Positions 11,310-22,808 of a stretch of 64,000 nt of DNA are shown piece by piece. Under the pieces are notes generated by a model, which was given only the letters and a program-made list of their open reading frames with translations, was not told where the DNA came from and did no database searches. How positions within the stretch are numbered: the first letter of the stretch is position 1; the number at the start of each line of letters is the position of its first letter. Position numbers and translations under genes: made by a program. The stretch lies in contig CM057469.1 in the NCBI GenBank assembly GCA_030035585.1, forward strand, positions 115,112,650 to 115,176,649. Direction: 5' to 3'. The stretch is from Dugong dugon. Taxonomy: Eukaryota > Chordata > Mammalia > Sirenia > Dugongidae.

Positions 11310-14300
11310 GACTGCACTAAACTCATAGCTATCAATAATTACACTGAATTCAAATGATTAAATGAACCAGAAAAGAGACATAGAGTAGCAGATTGGATTA
11401 AAAAACATGGTCCATCTACATGCTGCCTACAAGAGACACACCTTAGACTTAAAGACACAAACAAACTAAAACTCAAACGATGGGAAAAAATATATCAAGC
11501 AAACAATACTCAAAAAAAGAGCAGGAGTGGCAATACGAATCTCTGACAAAATAGACTCTGAAGTAAAATCCACCACAATGTATAAGGAAGGACACTATAT
11601 AATGATTAAAGGGTCAATACACCAGGAGGAGATAACTATAATAATATTTATGCACTCAACAACAGGGCTCTAAAACACATTAAAAAAAACAAAAAACAAA
11701 ACTCTAACAGTACTGAAAAGAGAGATAGACAGCTTCACAATAGTAGTAGGAGACTTCAACACACCACTTTCGGTAAAGGACAGAACATCCAGAAAGAAGC
11801 TCAACAAAGACATGGAAGAGCTAAATGCTACAATCAACCAATTTGATCTCATAGACATAGACAAAACATTCCATCCAATAGCAGCCAAGTATGCTTTCTT
11901 TTCCAATGCACATGGAACATTCTCCAGAATAGACCACATATTAGGCCATAAAGCAAGCCTTAACAAAATCCAAACCATTGAAATATTGCAAAGCATCTTT
12001 TCTGACCCTAAAGCCATAAAAGCAGAAATCAATAACAGAAAAAGCAAGGAAAAAAAATGAAACACATGGAAACTGAATAACACCTTGCTCAAAAATTACT
12101 GAGTTATAGAAGAAATTAAGGATGGAATAAAGAAATTCATAGAATCAAATGACAATGAAAACGCATCCTACCAGAAACTTTGGGACACAGCAAAAGCAGT
12201 GATCAGAGGTCAGTTTATAGCAATAAATGCACACACCCAAAAAGAAGAAAGGGCCACATTCAAAATATTAACTCTACAACTGGAACAAGTAGAAAGAGAG
12301 CAGCAAAAGAAGCCCGCAGGAGCCAGAAGAAAGTAAATAATAATAATTACAGCAGAATTAAATGAAATAGAGAATAGAAAAACAATTGAAAGAGATAACA
12401 AGAACAAAGGCTGGTTCTTTGAAAAGATCAACAAAATTGATAAACCATTGGCCAAACTGACAAAAGAAAAACTGGAGAGGAAGCAGATAACCCATATAAG
12501 AAATGAGATGGGTGATATCACAACAGACCCAACTGAAATTAAAAGAATCATAACAGAATACTCTGAAAAATTATACTCTAACAAATTTTAAAATCTAGAA
12601 GAAATGGACAAATTTCTAGAAACTCACTGCCTACTGAAACGAACAAAGAGGTAGAACAACTCAATAAACCCATAAGAAAAGAAGAGATTGAAAAGCTAAT
12701 TAAAAATCTCCCAACAACAACAACAACAACAAATCCCTGGCCTGGATGGCTTCCCTGGAGAATTCTACCAAACTTTCAAAGAAGAGTTAACAACACTACT
12801 ACTAAAGGTATTTTAGAGCATAGAAAAGGATGGAATAATCCCAAACTAATTCTATGAACCCAGCATAATCCTGATACAAAAACTAGGTAAAGACGCCACA
12901 GAAAAAGAAGATTACAGACCAATATCCCTCATGAACATTGATGCGAAAATCCTCAACAAAATTCTAGCCAATAGAATTCAGTAACATATCAAAAAATAAT
13001 TTGCCATGATCAAGTGGGATTTATACCAGGTATGCAGGGATGGTTCAACATTAGAAAAACAATCAATGTAATCCATCACCTAAATAAAACAAAAGACAAG
13101 AACCACATGATCTTATCAACTGATGAAGAAAAGGCATTTGACAAAGTCCAGCACCCATTCATGATAAAAACTCTCAACCAAATAGAAATAGAAGGGAAAT
13201 TCCTCTATATAATTAAGGGCATTTATACAAAGCCAACAGCTAATGTCATCCTAAATGAAGAGACATTGAAGGCATTCCCCTTGAGAATGGGAACCAGACA
13301 AGGATGCCGTTTATCACCACTCTTATTCAACATTGTGCTTGAGATCCTCGCCAGAGCAATTAGGCTAGAAAAAGAAAAAAAAAAGGCATCCAGATTGGTA
13401 GGGAAGAAGTCAAAGTATCTCTATTTGCAGATGATATGATCTTATACACAGAAACCCCAAAGAATCCACAAGAAAACCACTGGAACTAATAGAAAATTTC
13501 AGCAAAGTTTCATGATACAAGATAAATATACAAAAATAAGTTTCATTCCTTTACACCAACAAAAAGAACCTCGAAGAGGAAATCTCCAAATCAATACAAT
13601 TTACTATCACCCCCAAGAAGATAAAATACTTAGGACTAAATCTAACCAGAGACAGAACAGACCTCTACAATGAAAACTACAAGACACTACTGCAAGAAAC
13701 CAAGAGACCTGCATAAGTGGAAAAACATACCTTGCTCATGGATGAGAAGACTCAACACTGTAAAAATGTCAATCATACCCTAAGCAATCTACAGATACAA
13801 TGCAATCTCAATCCAAATTCCAACAACATTTTTTAATGAGATGGAGAAACAAATCACCAACTTCATATGGAAAGAGAAGAGGCCCTGGATAAGTAAAGCA
13901 TTAGTCAAGAAGAAGAACAAAGTGGGAGCCTCACACTTCCTGACTGTAGAAACTATTATACCGCCGTGGTAGTCAAAACAGCCTGGTACTGGTACAACAA
14001 CAGATACACAGACCAATGGAAAAGAATTGAGAATCCAGATATAAATTCATCCACCTGATATTTGACAAAGGCCCAAAGTCTGTTAATTGGGGAAAAGACA
14101 GTCTCTTTAAGAAATGGTGCCGGCATAAGTGGATTTCCATCTGCAAAAAACTGAAACAAGACGCATACCTCACACCATGCACAAAAACTAACTCAAAATG
14201 GATCAAAGACTTAAATATAAAATCAAAAACAATAAAGATCATGGAAAAAAAAATAAGGACAATGCTAGGAGCCCTAATACATTGCATAAACACAATACGA

Positions 14301-15083
14301 ACCATAAGTAACAATGAACAAGCACCAGAAGAGAGACCAGATAAATGAGGGCTCCTAAAAATCAAACACTTATGCGCGTTAAAAGACTTCACCAAAAGAG
14401 TAAAAAGACTACCTACAGACTGGGAAAAAAAATTTGGCTATGACAAATCCAATCAGCGTCTAATCTCTAAAATCTACAAGATACTGCAAATCCTCAAGAA
14501 CAAAAAGACAAATAATCCAATTAAAAAATGGGTAAAGGATATGAACAGGCACTTCACCAAAGAAGATATTCAGACAGCTAACAGACACATGAAGAAATGC
14601 TCACAATCATTAGTCATTACAGAAATGCAGATGAAAACTACAATGAGATATCATCTCACCCCAACAAGGCTAGCATTAATCCAAAAACCACAAAACAATA
14701 AATGCTGGGGAGGTTGTGGAGAGACTGGAATACTTATACACTGTTGGTGGGAATGTAAAATGGTAGAACCACTTTGGAAATCAATTTGGCGCTTCCTTAA
14801 AAAGCTAGAAATAGAAGTACCATACGATCGAGCCATCCTGCTCCTTGGAATATATCCTAAAGAGATAAGAGCCATCAGACTAATAAATACATGCACACCC
14901 ATGTTCACTGCAGCACTGTTCACAATAGCAAAAATATGGAAACAACGTAGGTGCTCATCTACGGACGAATGGGTGAACAAACTATGGTATATCCACACAA
15001 TGGAATACTATGCAATGATAAAGAACAACTATGAAGCCTTGAAACACCTTAAACATACAGGAATCTGGAGGGCATTATACTGA
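11310..15083 (+). pseudogene. L1 #2 ORF2, broken
   Basis: Homologous along its length to L1 #1 ORF2. Endonuclease motifs include GDFN at about 11750 and RIDHILGHK near 11930. The catalytic SDH is changed to SDP near 12002, which would remove an essential histidine. The RT box FADD is at 13424-13435. The C-terminal 180 residues (14541-15083) remain open, with the Cys-rich motif CWGGCGE...IHCWWEC intact. Several stops and frameshifts separate the pieces 11812-12060, 12180-12365, 13014-13439 and 14541-15083. It cannot encode an active enzyme. Confidence 0.93.
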
Positions 15084-15119
15084 GTGAATGTAGTCAGTCA
15101 CAGAAGAAGAAATATTGTA

Positions 15120-15131
15120 TAAGACCACTTT
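15120..15131. repeat. left target-site duplication of L1 #3
   Basis: TAAGACCACTTT here pairs with TAAGACTACTTT at 17361-17372 (one mismatch in 12). The two copies lie in the 3'UTR of L1 #2 and mark the insertion of L1 #3. Confidence 0.8.
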
Positions 15132-17360
15132 ATTTTTTATTGTACTTCAGGTGAAGGTTTACAGAACAAATAGTTTCTCATTAAACAGTAGTACACATAT
15201 TGTTTCATGACATTACTTAACAACCCCACAACATGTAAACCCTCTCCCTTCTCAACCTTTTTTTTTTTTTTGGTGAAAATATACATAGCCAAAGATACAC
15301 CATTTCAAAAATTTTTACATGCTCATTCAGTTCAGTGACATCGACTACGCTTTTCCAGTTGTGCTGCTATTCTCACTTTAGATGAAGGTTTACAGAAAAA
15401 AATAGTTTCTCATTCAACAGTTAGTACACATGTTGTCCTATGACAATGGTTAACATCCCCACCACACGCCAACACTGTCCTTACTCAACCTGAGGCTCCC
15501 CATCACCACCTTTCCTGTCCCTTCTGCCTTCTAGTCCCTGTCCCTGGACTGCTGTACCTCATTAGTCCTGTTTTGTTTTATGGGGCTGTCCAAAGCCTGG
15601 CTGAATGGTGAACCTTGGAATTGACTTCACCACTGAGCCAAAAGGGTGTCTGGGGACCCTACTTTCGGGGTTTCTCCAGTCTTTTTTAGGCCAGTAAATC
15701 TGGTCATTTTTGTGTGTGTTAGAATTTTGTTCTGCATCCTTCTCCAGTTGTGTCCAGAACCCTTTGTTGTGATCCTGGTAAGAGCAGTCAGTGGTGGTAG
15801 CCGGGCACCATCTAGCTGTACTGGACTCAGTCTGGTGGAGGTCTTGTTAGCTGTGGTCCATTAGTTCTTTGGACTAATCTTTTCCTCGTATCCTGTTCTC
15901 TTCATTCTCTCTTGCTCCCAAAGGGGTGAGACCAGTGGAGTATCTTAGATGGCTCCTCACAGGCTTTTAAGACCCCAGACGCTACTCACCAAGGTAGAAT
16001 GTAGAACATTGTCTTTATAAACTGTGTTATGCCAATTGAGCTAGATGTTCCCCAAGACCATGGTCCCCACAGCCCTCTGCCCAGTAATTCAGTCCCTCAG
16101 GGAGTTTGGATGTGTGTATGGAGCTTCCATGACGCTTCCTTGTACAAGTTGTGCTGGTTTCCACAGTATTGTGTACTGTCTCACCCTTCAGCAAAGATAC
16201 CACCTATCTATTGCCTATTTAGTATTTCCCCACCCCCCACCCCTCCCATCCCTGGTAACCAACAAGGATTGTTACTTTTTGTGTGTAAACTTTTTCATGG
16301 GTTTTTACAATAGAGGTCTCATACGATATTTGTCCTTTTGTGATTGAGTTATTTCACTCAACATAATGTCCTCCAGTTTCATCCATGTTATGAGATGGTT
16401 CACAGATTCATCATTGTTCTTTCTCGTTGCATAGTACTGATTGTATGTACCATAGTTTGTTTATCCATTCATCTGTTGATGGGCATCTAGGTTGTTTCCA
16501 TCGTTTTGCTATTGTGAACAATGCTGCCATGAACATAAGTGTGCATATGTCTATTCGAGTGACGACTCTTATTTCTCTAGGATATATTCCTAGGAGTGAA
16601 ATTGCTGGATTGAATGGTATGTCTATTTCTAGCTATCTGAGGAAGCACCATATCATTTTCCAAAATGGTTGTATCATTTTGCATTCCCACCAGCAGTGCA
16701 TAAGTGTTCCGATCTCCCCACAACCCTCCAACATTATTTCCAGTGTTTTTGATTTGTGCCAGTAATGCCGATGTGAGATGGTATCTCATTGTGGTTTTAA
16801 TTTTCATTTCTCTAATGGCTAGTGATCGCGAGCATTTCCTCATGTGTCTATTGGCTGCTTGAGTGTCTTCTTTCATGAAGTGTCTCTTCATTTTCTTTGC
16901 CCATTTTTTAATAGAATTATTTGTCTTTTTTGTTGTAGAGGTGTTGAATTTTCTTGTAGATTATAGAGACTAGAACTTTGTCTGACTTGTACCATCCAAA
17001 AATTTTTTTCCCAATCTGTAGGTTCTCTTTTTACTCTTTTGGTGAAGTGTTTTGAAGAGCATAGGTTTTTGATTTTTAGAAGATCTCAAGTTATCTAGCT
17101 TATCTTCTAGGGTTTGTGTGTTGATGGTTATGGTTTGTATCCTGTTAATGCTGTGTTAGGGCCTGTAGTGTTGGTCTTATTTCGTCTTCTTTGAACTTTA
17201 TAGCTTTTGGCTTTATATTTAGGTGTTTGATCCATTTTGAATTATTTTTTGTGTATGGTGTGAGTTATGGGTCCTGTTTCATTTTTTTGAAGGTGGATAT
17301 ACAGTTTTGCCAGCATCATTTGTTAAAAAGACAGTGTTTTCCACATCTGATGGACTTTGG
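15132..17360 (-). mobile_element. L1 #3, 5'-truncated LINE-1 nested in L1 #2
   Basis: A 2.2-kb minus-strand L1. Its A tail appears as the T-rich stretch at 15132-15139, followed by the complement of the signal AATAAA. The 3'UTR (to about 16318) contains the duplicated terminal units and the internal A tract (T run at 15259-15271). ORF2 sequence continues to 17360, where the element is truncated. A 12-bp TSD with one mismatch flanks it, so this is target-primed insertion into L1 #2 and is younger than it. Confidence 0.92.
16318..17360 (-). pseudogene. L1 #3 ORF2 C-terminal part, broken
   Basis: It covers only the region after the RT domain, ending in the Cys-rich C-terminus. The longest open piece is 16577-16891 (104 residues), including [19 protein letters not shown] and [18 protein letters not shown], which match the same region of L1 #1 and L1 #4. 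A frame disruption falls in the CWRGC motif (about 16715-16740). No catalytic domain is present. Confidence 0.9.
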
Positions 17361-18380
17361 TAAGACTACTTTCATAAGAAATCAAGAAAAGGTTTAAATA
17401 CAGAGGAAAACGTTCTTTGATGGTTACGAGGGTGGGTTGAGGGTTATTTACTAACTAGATAGTCGATAAAAATTATCTTAGGTGAAGGGAAGGGCAACAC
17501 GCACTACATGGGAAGTCAGAACAACTGGACTAAACCAAAGCTAAGAAGTGTCTTGAACACTATCAAACCCTTGAGGGACAGAGTAGCGGGGGTAGCAATC
17601 TGGGGACCATGCTTTTGGGGGACATCTAGGTCAATTGGCATAATAAAGCTTATTAAGAAAATGTTCTGCATCCTACTTTGGTGAATGGTATCTGGGGTTT
17701 TAAAAGCTTCCAAGAGGCCATCTAAGATGCATCAATTGGTCCCAACCACCTGGAGTAAAGGTGAATGAAGAACACCAAACACACAAGAAAGCAGTAGCCC
17801 AAGAGACAGAAAAGACCACATAAACCAGAGACTTCATCAGCCTGAGACCAGAAGAACTAGATGGTGCCCGGCTACCACCAATGTACGCCCTGACAGGGAA
17901 CACAACAGAGAGTCCTGATGGAGCAGGAGAAAGGTGGTGTGCAGAACTCAAATTCTAGTAAGAAGACCAGACTTAATGGTCTGAATGAGACTGGAGAAAC
18001 CCCAGAAAGCATGGCCCCCAGATTCTCTATCAGCCCAGAAATAAGACAATTTCTGAGGCCAACTCTTCAGACAGGGATTAGACTGGAGTGTGGGAGATAA
18101 AGTGATACTCGTGAGGAGTGTTCCTCTTAGTTCAAGTAGATACAAGAGACTAAACAGGCAGCTTCTGTCCGGAGGTGAGATGGCAGGGCAGAGATGGTTA
18201 GAAGCTGACTGAATGGACATGGGGAATCAAGGGTGGAAAGGAGGAGTGTGCCGTCACAGTATGGGGAGAGCAATTAGGGTCATATAACAATGTATGTATA
18301 AATTTTTGTATGGGAAACTAAGTTGAAACGTAAACTTCATCTAAACTACAATAAACAAAAAAAGTAAAAATAAGAAAACG
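17361..18380 (+). mobile_element. L1 #2 3'UTR, distal part after L1 #3
   Basis: Plus-strand L1 3'UTR of the older type. Shared landmarks with L1 #1 include the block around 17600-17660 (matching about 4005-4075) and the GGTGCCCGGCTACCACCA block at 17862-17879 (matching 5532-5549). It ends with AATAAA at 18350 and an A-rich tail. It restores continuity with 15083-15131 once L1 #3 is removed. Confidence 0.88.
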
Positions 18381-18784
18381 ATTAATAAAGAATACTGTTG
18401 TTATTGTGTGCCATCAAGTCAGTTCTGACTCATAGTGACCCTATATGTCTGAGCACAACTGCCCCATAGGGTTTCCTTGGCTGTAATCTTTACAGGAGCA
18501 GATCACCAGGTCTTTCCTCCAGCAGAGCTACTGGTGGGATCAAACTGCCTAGCTTTTGGTTAGCATCCTAGCACTTAAACATTGTGCCACCAGGGATTCT
18601 TTTTTTTTTTTTTTTTTTTTTTTTGGGAACAGAAGAAGAGGTATATTTTCACTAAGATTTAGTATCTGGTAGTGATACAACATATACACAGTACAAAGCA
18701 ATCTAATATATGTGAAAAGTGGGAAAGAATGGTTTTGAACCCATATAGAATTATTGAACAATCAGGCAAGGCAGCACAATTTGT

Positions 18785-18985
18785 GACAGGTATTTTACAT
18801 CTATTACTACAGTTAATCTTTACTACAATCACTATAAAGGTCTCATCACCCATATTTTATGGAGCACAAAACTGAAATTAAGAGACTAAGGAACTTTCAT
18901 ATAATCACATGATAATCTGCAGAGAATAGGTTCAAACACATGACTATCTGTCCCCAAAAGCCATGTTCTTTAAATGTTACACCAA
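18785..18985 (-). repeat. MIR SINE relic inside the carried flank
   Basis: The block contains the typical MIR core and 3' part in reverse orientation, for example TTACTACAATCACTATAAAGG and the aaactgaaattaagag-type motif. MIR is an ancient mammalian SINE. Its presence shows the carried segment is ordinary genomic DNA rather than L1. Confidence 0.7.
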
Positions 18986-19330
18986 ACTACATCCCTGACA
19001 TGCATCACTGTGATAGGATTTCAGAAATGGATGATGTTATCATAGGCCACAATGGTCCAAGAGGGCTCGCAAAATAAGTCTAGCACACAAAGGTTCAATT
19101 CTGTGTATCTTGTGTATCGGTTTGGCTATTGTCCCCTACAAAGCTTCAAAGGGGTTAAACTGTAGAGGTTGCAAATAGGCAGGCCCTTAGGCTGCATTTG
19201 ACTTACATATGTATGTTCTTTGGCCACCAAAGAGTTTGGAAAATCAGAGCACTCTACTAAAGATCCAGATTTTCAAGTTTTCTTTTGAAAAAGTGGAAAA
19301 TTTGGCCATTCAGGCCCTATATTTCTTTTT

Positions 19331-19439
19331 GTTGTTGTTGTTGTACTTCAGGTGAAGGCTTACAGAACAAATAGTTTCTCATGAAACAGAAGTACACATG
19401 TTGTTTTATGACATCGGTCAACAACCCCACAACGTATAA
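19331..19439 (-). mobile_element. L1 3'-terminal fragment lacking AATAAA
   Basis: It matches the terminal unit of L1 #3 (from 15142) and L1 #4 (from 43450), but the last bases are GTACAACAACAAC in place of GTACAATAAAA. It forms the 5' part of the transduced insert. Confidence 0.85.
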
Positions 19440-19466
19440 CACCAGGGATTCTTAATAAGAGTACTG

Positions 19467-21150
19467 ATGCTATGCCAATATGATAAAACAGCCTCTTCAG
19501 TGTAAGCAAAATTCTAAGTAAAGAGACTATGTTTGTACTGTCTCAGCAGAGCATCCTCACTCACGACTCAATACAAACGAATGACTATTCCAACTTTAAT
19601 TTTTCTTTCAGTTTCAACAATATGTTACAAAATTGCTTTGGTGTCCTCATAGCATCATTTGGAAATTTTCCTCATTCATCAACAATCTACTAAACACTTT
19701 CTAGGTGCCAGGAACTACATAATTTTTCTTAGTTATTTTTGCTACCTCATAAATTATTTATTTGTACATTTGTCACTCTCCCTCAATGTGATTAGAAGTC
19801 TCCCATGAAGAGGACATTGGTTATATTCACTGTAGTATATGCAGCAATGAAAAACAGAGAGTGCACTCCAAAAATATTTAGTGAAATAATGAATGAATAG
19901 CTAAATAAATGATCAAATTTTCATAGGAGCTGTGGATGTAATAACACATTAGATATGTTCCCTGATCATCATGCTGATAAAACATAATTACAATAAGATC
20001 TAGAAGCACATAGATCTATAGAATCACAAAGATTAAAAAAATGATGGGATTCTGAGTAGATGAATATATTGGTGCCCAGAAAGGAGGGATGACAAGGAGC
20101 TTTAATTTCAAATAATAATAAAAAATATTTCCATGAATAAAGAATAGGAGTACAGTGGAGTTTGAAAAAAGTAGTGGGCAGATCAGCCTAAAAATAAAAA
20201 CATGAACTTGATGGTGGAGGGACTTGAAGAATAAATATGCACTTCAGAGTTTTGTAAATAAGTTTCTCAGGATGGAAAGATACATAAATAATACTGTGTC
20301 ACAAATGTGTAGCTTGTTAGCAGATGGACGATAATGGAACAAAATTGGTGGGCGAAGCAAACTATTAGGAGGCTTTCATAATCATCTGTATGAGATATGC
20401 AACATTCCAGGACCATTTAGGAAATAGGAAGAAAGGGAAATATCCATCGTACAGTTAGATCTTTGAGAGGAAAAACTATTTTAGAGTCATCTGTATATGC
20501 TTAAAACTAGCACAGTGACTAGGATTTAGGAAAGACTGTAAATATTTTTATATTTTACATGAATTTGGAGATATATCAAATTGGTTAGATGAGTACTTAA
20601 GAGTTGAGAAGATGGAAGAGTTAGGGATTATTTTTTAGACTTTGAGCATGAGTAGAGAGATGACTTTTATCAAGGAAATGGCCTACTGCACTTTGTTGCA
20701 TATTTTCATTACAATGATACAATTAAACGATTCCTAATTATCAACTATTTTTCCAAACTAATATTCTTATTTGATAATGAAGGCCTACCTACTGATAATC
20801 TATGAATATTTTTTTTTCCAGAAAGTCAATATATCAATGAGAATTTATTGGTTTCCTAACTTCTGATTTATATTCTACAGATACTGAATTTATTGCGTAT
20901 ATTTTTTGCATGAACAGTTAATTTTTTTTTCCTGAAGTCATGATTCTGGCTTTAACTGAACAGCAAAAATAACAAGCAACTCTTAAATGCATTGTATTAA
21001 ATTGGTGGGTCCATGGAGAACCATGTTCCTTAGGGAGTGTCCTTGTAGAGTTTAGTAGGACCTTAAAAGAGCATTGGCAAGGATGCAGCCTCCAGAAAAT
21101 GACTCTCAGTGGCTTCTTTTTCTGTAGGATTACCTATTCTGTCTGGATTT
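19467..21150. other. no gene; possible L2 3' end
   Basis: AT-rich DNA without a recognised gene. Around 19780-19910 the sequence resembles the 3' end of a LINE-2 (plus strand), including the GAATGAATAGCTAAATAAATG-like ending. The rest is not recognised. Confidence 0.45.
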
Positions 21151-21547
21151 CTTATAAATACAAGCATACAATATGTATACTTTTGTATATGGCTTTTTCA
21201 CTCAGCAAATGTTTTTGAGATTAATCCATGTAGTAGCATGTATAAGTACTTCATTCTGTTTCATGCCTAAATAATATTCCATTGTACTTATATACTAACT
21301 TTTGTTTATCCAGTAACTTGTTGATGGACATTTAAGCACTTTCCACCTTTTAGCTATTATGAATAGTTCTGCAATGAATATTGATGTACAAGGATCTGTT
21401 TACATTCCTGCTTTTAATTCTGTTGGGTATATACCTAAGAGTGAAATTGCTGGATCATATGTAATTCTGTTTCACTAGTTGAGGAACCATCAAATTAGTT
21501 TTTACAGTGGCTGAACCATTTTCCATCCTTGCCAGAAATTTACAGAG

Positions 21548-22185
21548 TGTTTTAATTATCTAGTGCCACTATAACAGAAATACAACAGATGGGTGGCTTT
21601 AACAAACAAAAATTTATTGTCTCACAGATTAGGAGGTTAAAAGTCCAGATTCAAGGCACCAGCTCTAAGGGAAGGCTTTCTCTCTCCGTTGGATCTGGGG
21701 TAAGGCCCTTGTCTCCTTTCAACATCTATGGGCTTGGCCTTCCTTGGAGATCTACATGTGTCATGGCATCTATCTTCCCCTGGGTCTAGGAGGTTCTCAG
21801 AGCAGGGACCCTCGGGCTCCCAGCTCTTTTTGTTGGTAGTAGCCAGTTTCCTCTCTCTGATAGATTTCTCTCCTTTTATCTCTTGTAAAATGAAAGGTGA
21901 GGTAGGTCACACTCCAGAGAAACTCCCGTTATATCAGTTCAGGGCTGTGACCTGAGTAAGGGTATGGCACCCCACCCTAATCCTACCTCATTAATGTAAC
22001 AACTATAACTTGATCCTCTTTAACATAACCTAATTCTGCCTCTTAAACCACAGGCAGAGATTAGGATTTACAACACATAGGATAATTACATCCATTACAA
22101 AATGGAGGGCAACCACACAATTCTGGGAATCATGGCCTGGCCAATTTGACAAATATTTTTAGCGAACACAATTCAATCCATGACA
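21548..22185 (-). mobile_element. LTR-A copy 2, MaLR-like solo LTR in old L1
   Basis: The left end TGTTTTAATTATCTAGTGCC is a mutated form of the reverse-oriented LTR end, and the right end is CAATCCATGACA. At 638 bp it is the longest copy. The old L1 continues on both sides (CCTTGCCAG before, CCAATTTCTCTACATCC after), confirming insertion into it. Flanking pentamers are too diverged to call a TSD. Confidence 0.82.
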
Positions 22186-22261
22186 TGAAGTTTCCAATTT
22201 CTCTACATCCTTGCCAACACTTTTTACTTTCCATTTATTGCCATGCTAGTGGGTGTAACCC

Positions 22262-22808
22262 CATGCGTCTGTTAATTTATTGTACTGCAGTGGCTTGCAT
22301 GTTGTTATAATGCTGGAAGCTATGCCATCGGTATTCAAATACCAGGAAGGTCACCCACGGTGGACTGGTTTCAGCTGAGCTTTCAGACTAAGATGGACTA
22401 GGAAGAAAAACCTGGCAGTCTACTTTTGAAAAAAAATAAGCCAAAGAAAACCTTATGAATAGCCGCAGAGCATTGTCTGATATACTGCCGGAAGATGATC
22501 CTTTCATGTCAAGAAGCACTCAAAATACAACTGCGGAAGAGCTGCCTCCTCAAAGTAAAATTGATCTTAATGACATAGATAGAGTTAAGCTTTCAGGACT
22601 TTCATTTTCTGATGTGGCAGAACTCAAAATGAAAAGAAACAACTGCAAACTTCCAATAATAATAGGAACATGGAATGTAAGCAGTATGACCCTAGGAAAA
22701 TTGGAAATCATCAGAAATTAAATGGAATGCCTAAATATCGATATTCTAGGCATTAGTGAGCTAAAATGGACTGATTTGCCATTTTGAATCAGACAATCAT
22801 TTGGTTAT
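22262..22808 (+). mobile_element. RTE-clade LINE fragment (5' region and start of endonuclease)
   Basis: It matches the beginning of the RTE at 61409-61960 in the same order. The frame 22455-22721 ends with IIIGTWNVSSMTLGKLEIIRN, the N-terminal motif of the RTE/BovB-type endonuclease, then meets a stop at 22720. It sits between two pieces of the old L1 and is truncated at its 3' side, where the L1 resumes near 22809. Confidence 0.87.

Larger units (their letters stand above)
10197..18380 (+). mobile_element. L1 #2, ORF1-less LINE-1, interrupted by L1 #3
   Basis: An older L1 subfamily copy. Its 5'UTR begins near 10197 with the L1-like GGGCCAAGACGGCAGAGTAG. The 5'UTR runs to about 10850 and passes directly into the region that lies between ORF1 and ORF2 in L1 #4 (about 10900-11330). 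ORF2 follows, then a 3'UTR that is split by L1 #3 and resumes at 17361, ending in AATAAACAAAAA at about 18350-18380. The 14/13-bp TSD (10183-10196 and 18380-18392) shows that the whole unit entered as one insertion. Net length without L1 #3 is about 5.95 kb. The missing ORF1 is the unusual feature. Confidence 0.9.
18602..19439 (-). mobile_element. probable L1 3' transduction (L1 3' end plus carried flank)
   Basis: Reading the minus strand from 19439: about 96 bases of L1 3' terminus (to about 19344), then CAA repeats, then about 720 bases of non-L1 DNA, then a 23-base A tail (T run 18602-18624). A perfect 14-bp TSD, CACCAGGGATTCTT (18588-18601 and 19440-19453), brackets exactly this block. 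The L1 end has ACAACAACAA where the other L1 3' ends in the window have AATAAA, which fits read-through into downstream DNA. A variant signal AATATA lies about 20 bases before the A tail. See the findings for tests. Confidence 0.75.
18397..19453 (-). mobile_element. AfroSINE (tRNA-derived SINE), split by a later insertion
   Basis: The minus-strand SINE body occupies 18397-18601. Reading the minus strand: a tRNA-like head with the split-promoter region (GTTCGAA-type B box degraded), a central block, and the RTE-like tail containing the complement of ACTCATAGTGACCCTATA. Its head is interrupted by 18602-19439 and its terminal CACCAGGGATTCTT is repeated at 19440-19453. The SINE's own TSD is TTAATAAAGAATACTG (18382-18397) and TTAATAAGAGTACTG (19452-19466), so it landed at the 3' edge of L1 #2. 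Confidence 0.88.

Noticed and set aside
18400..18600. tRNA gene
   Set aside because: The tRNA-like A/B-box features belong to the AfroSINE head; no complete cloverleaf is present.
21543..22190. TSD for LTR-A copy 2
   Set aside because: CAGAG and TGAAG agree at only three positions; the insertion is supported instead by continuity of the old L1.
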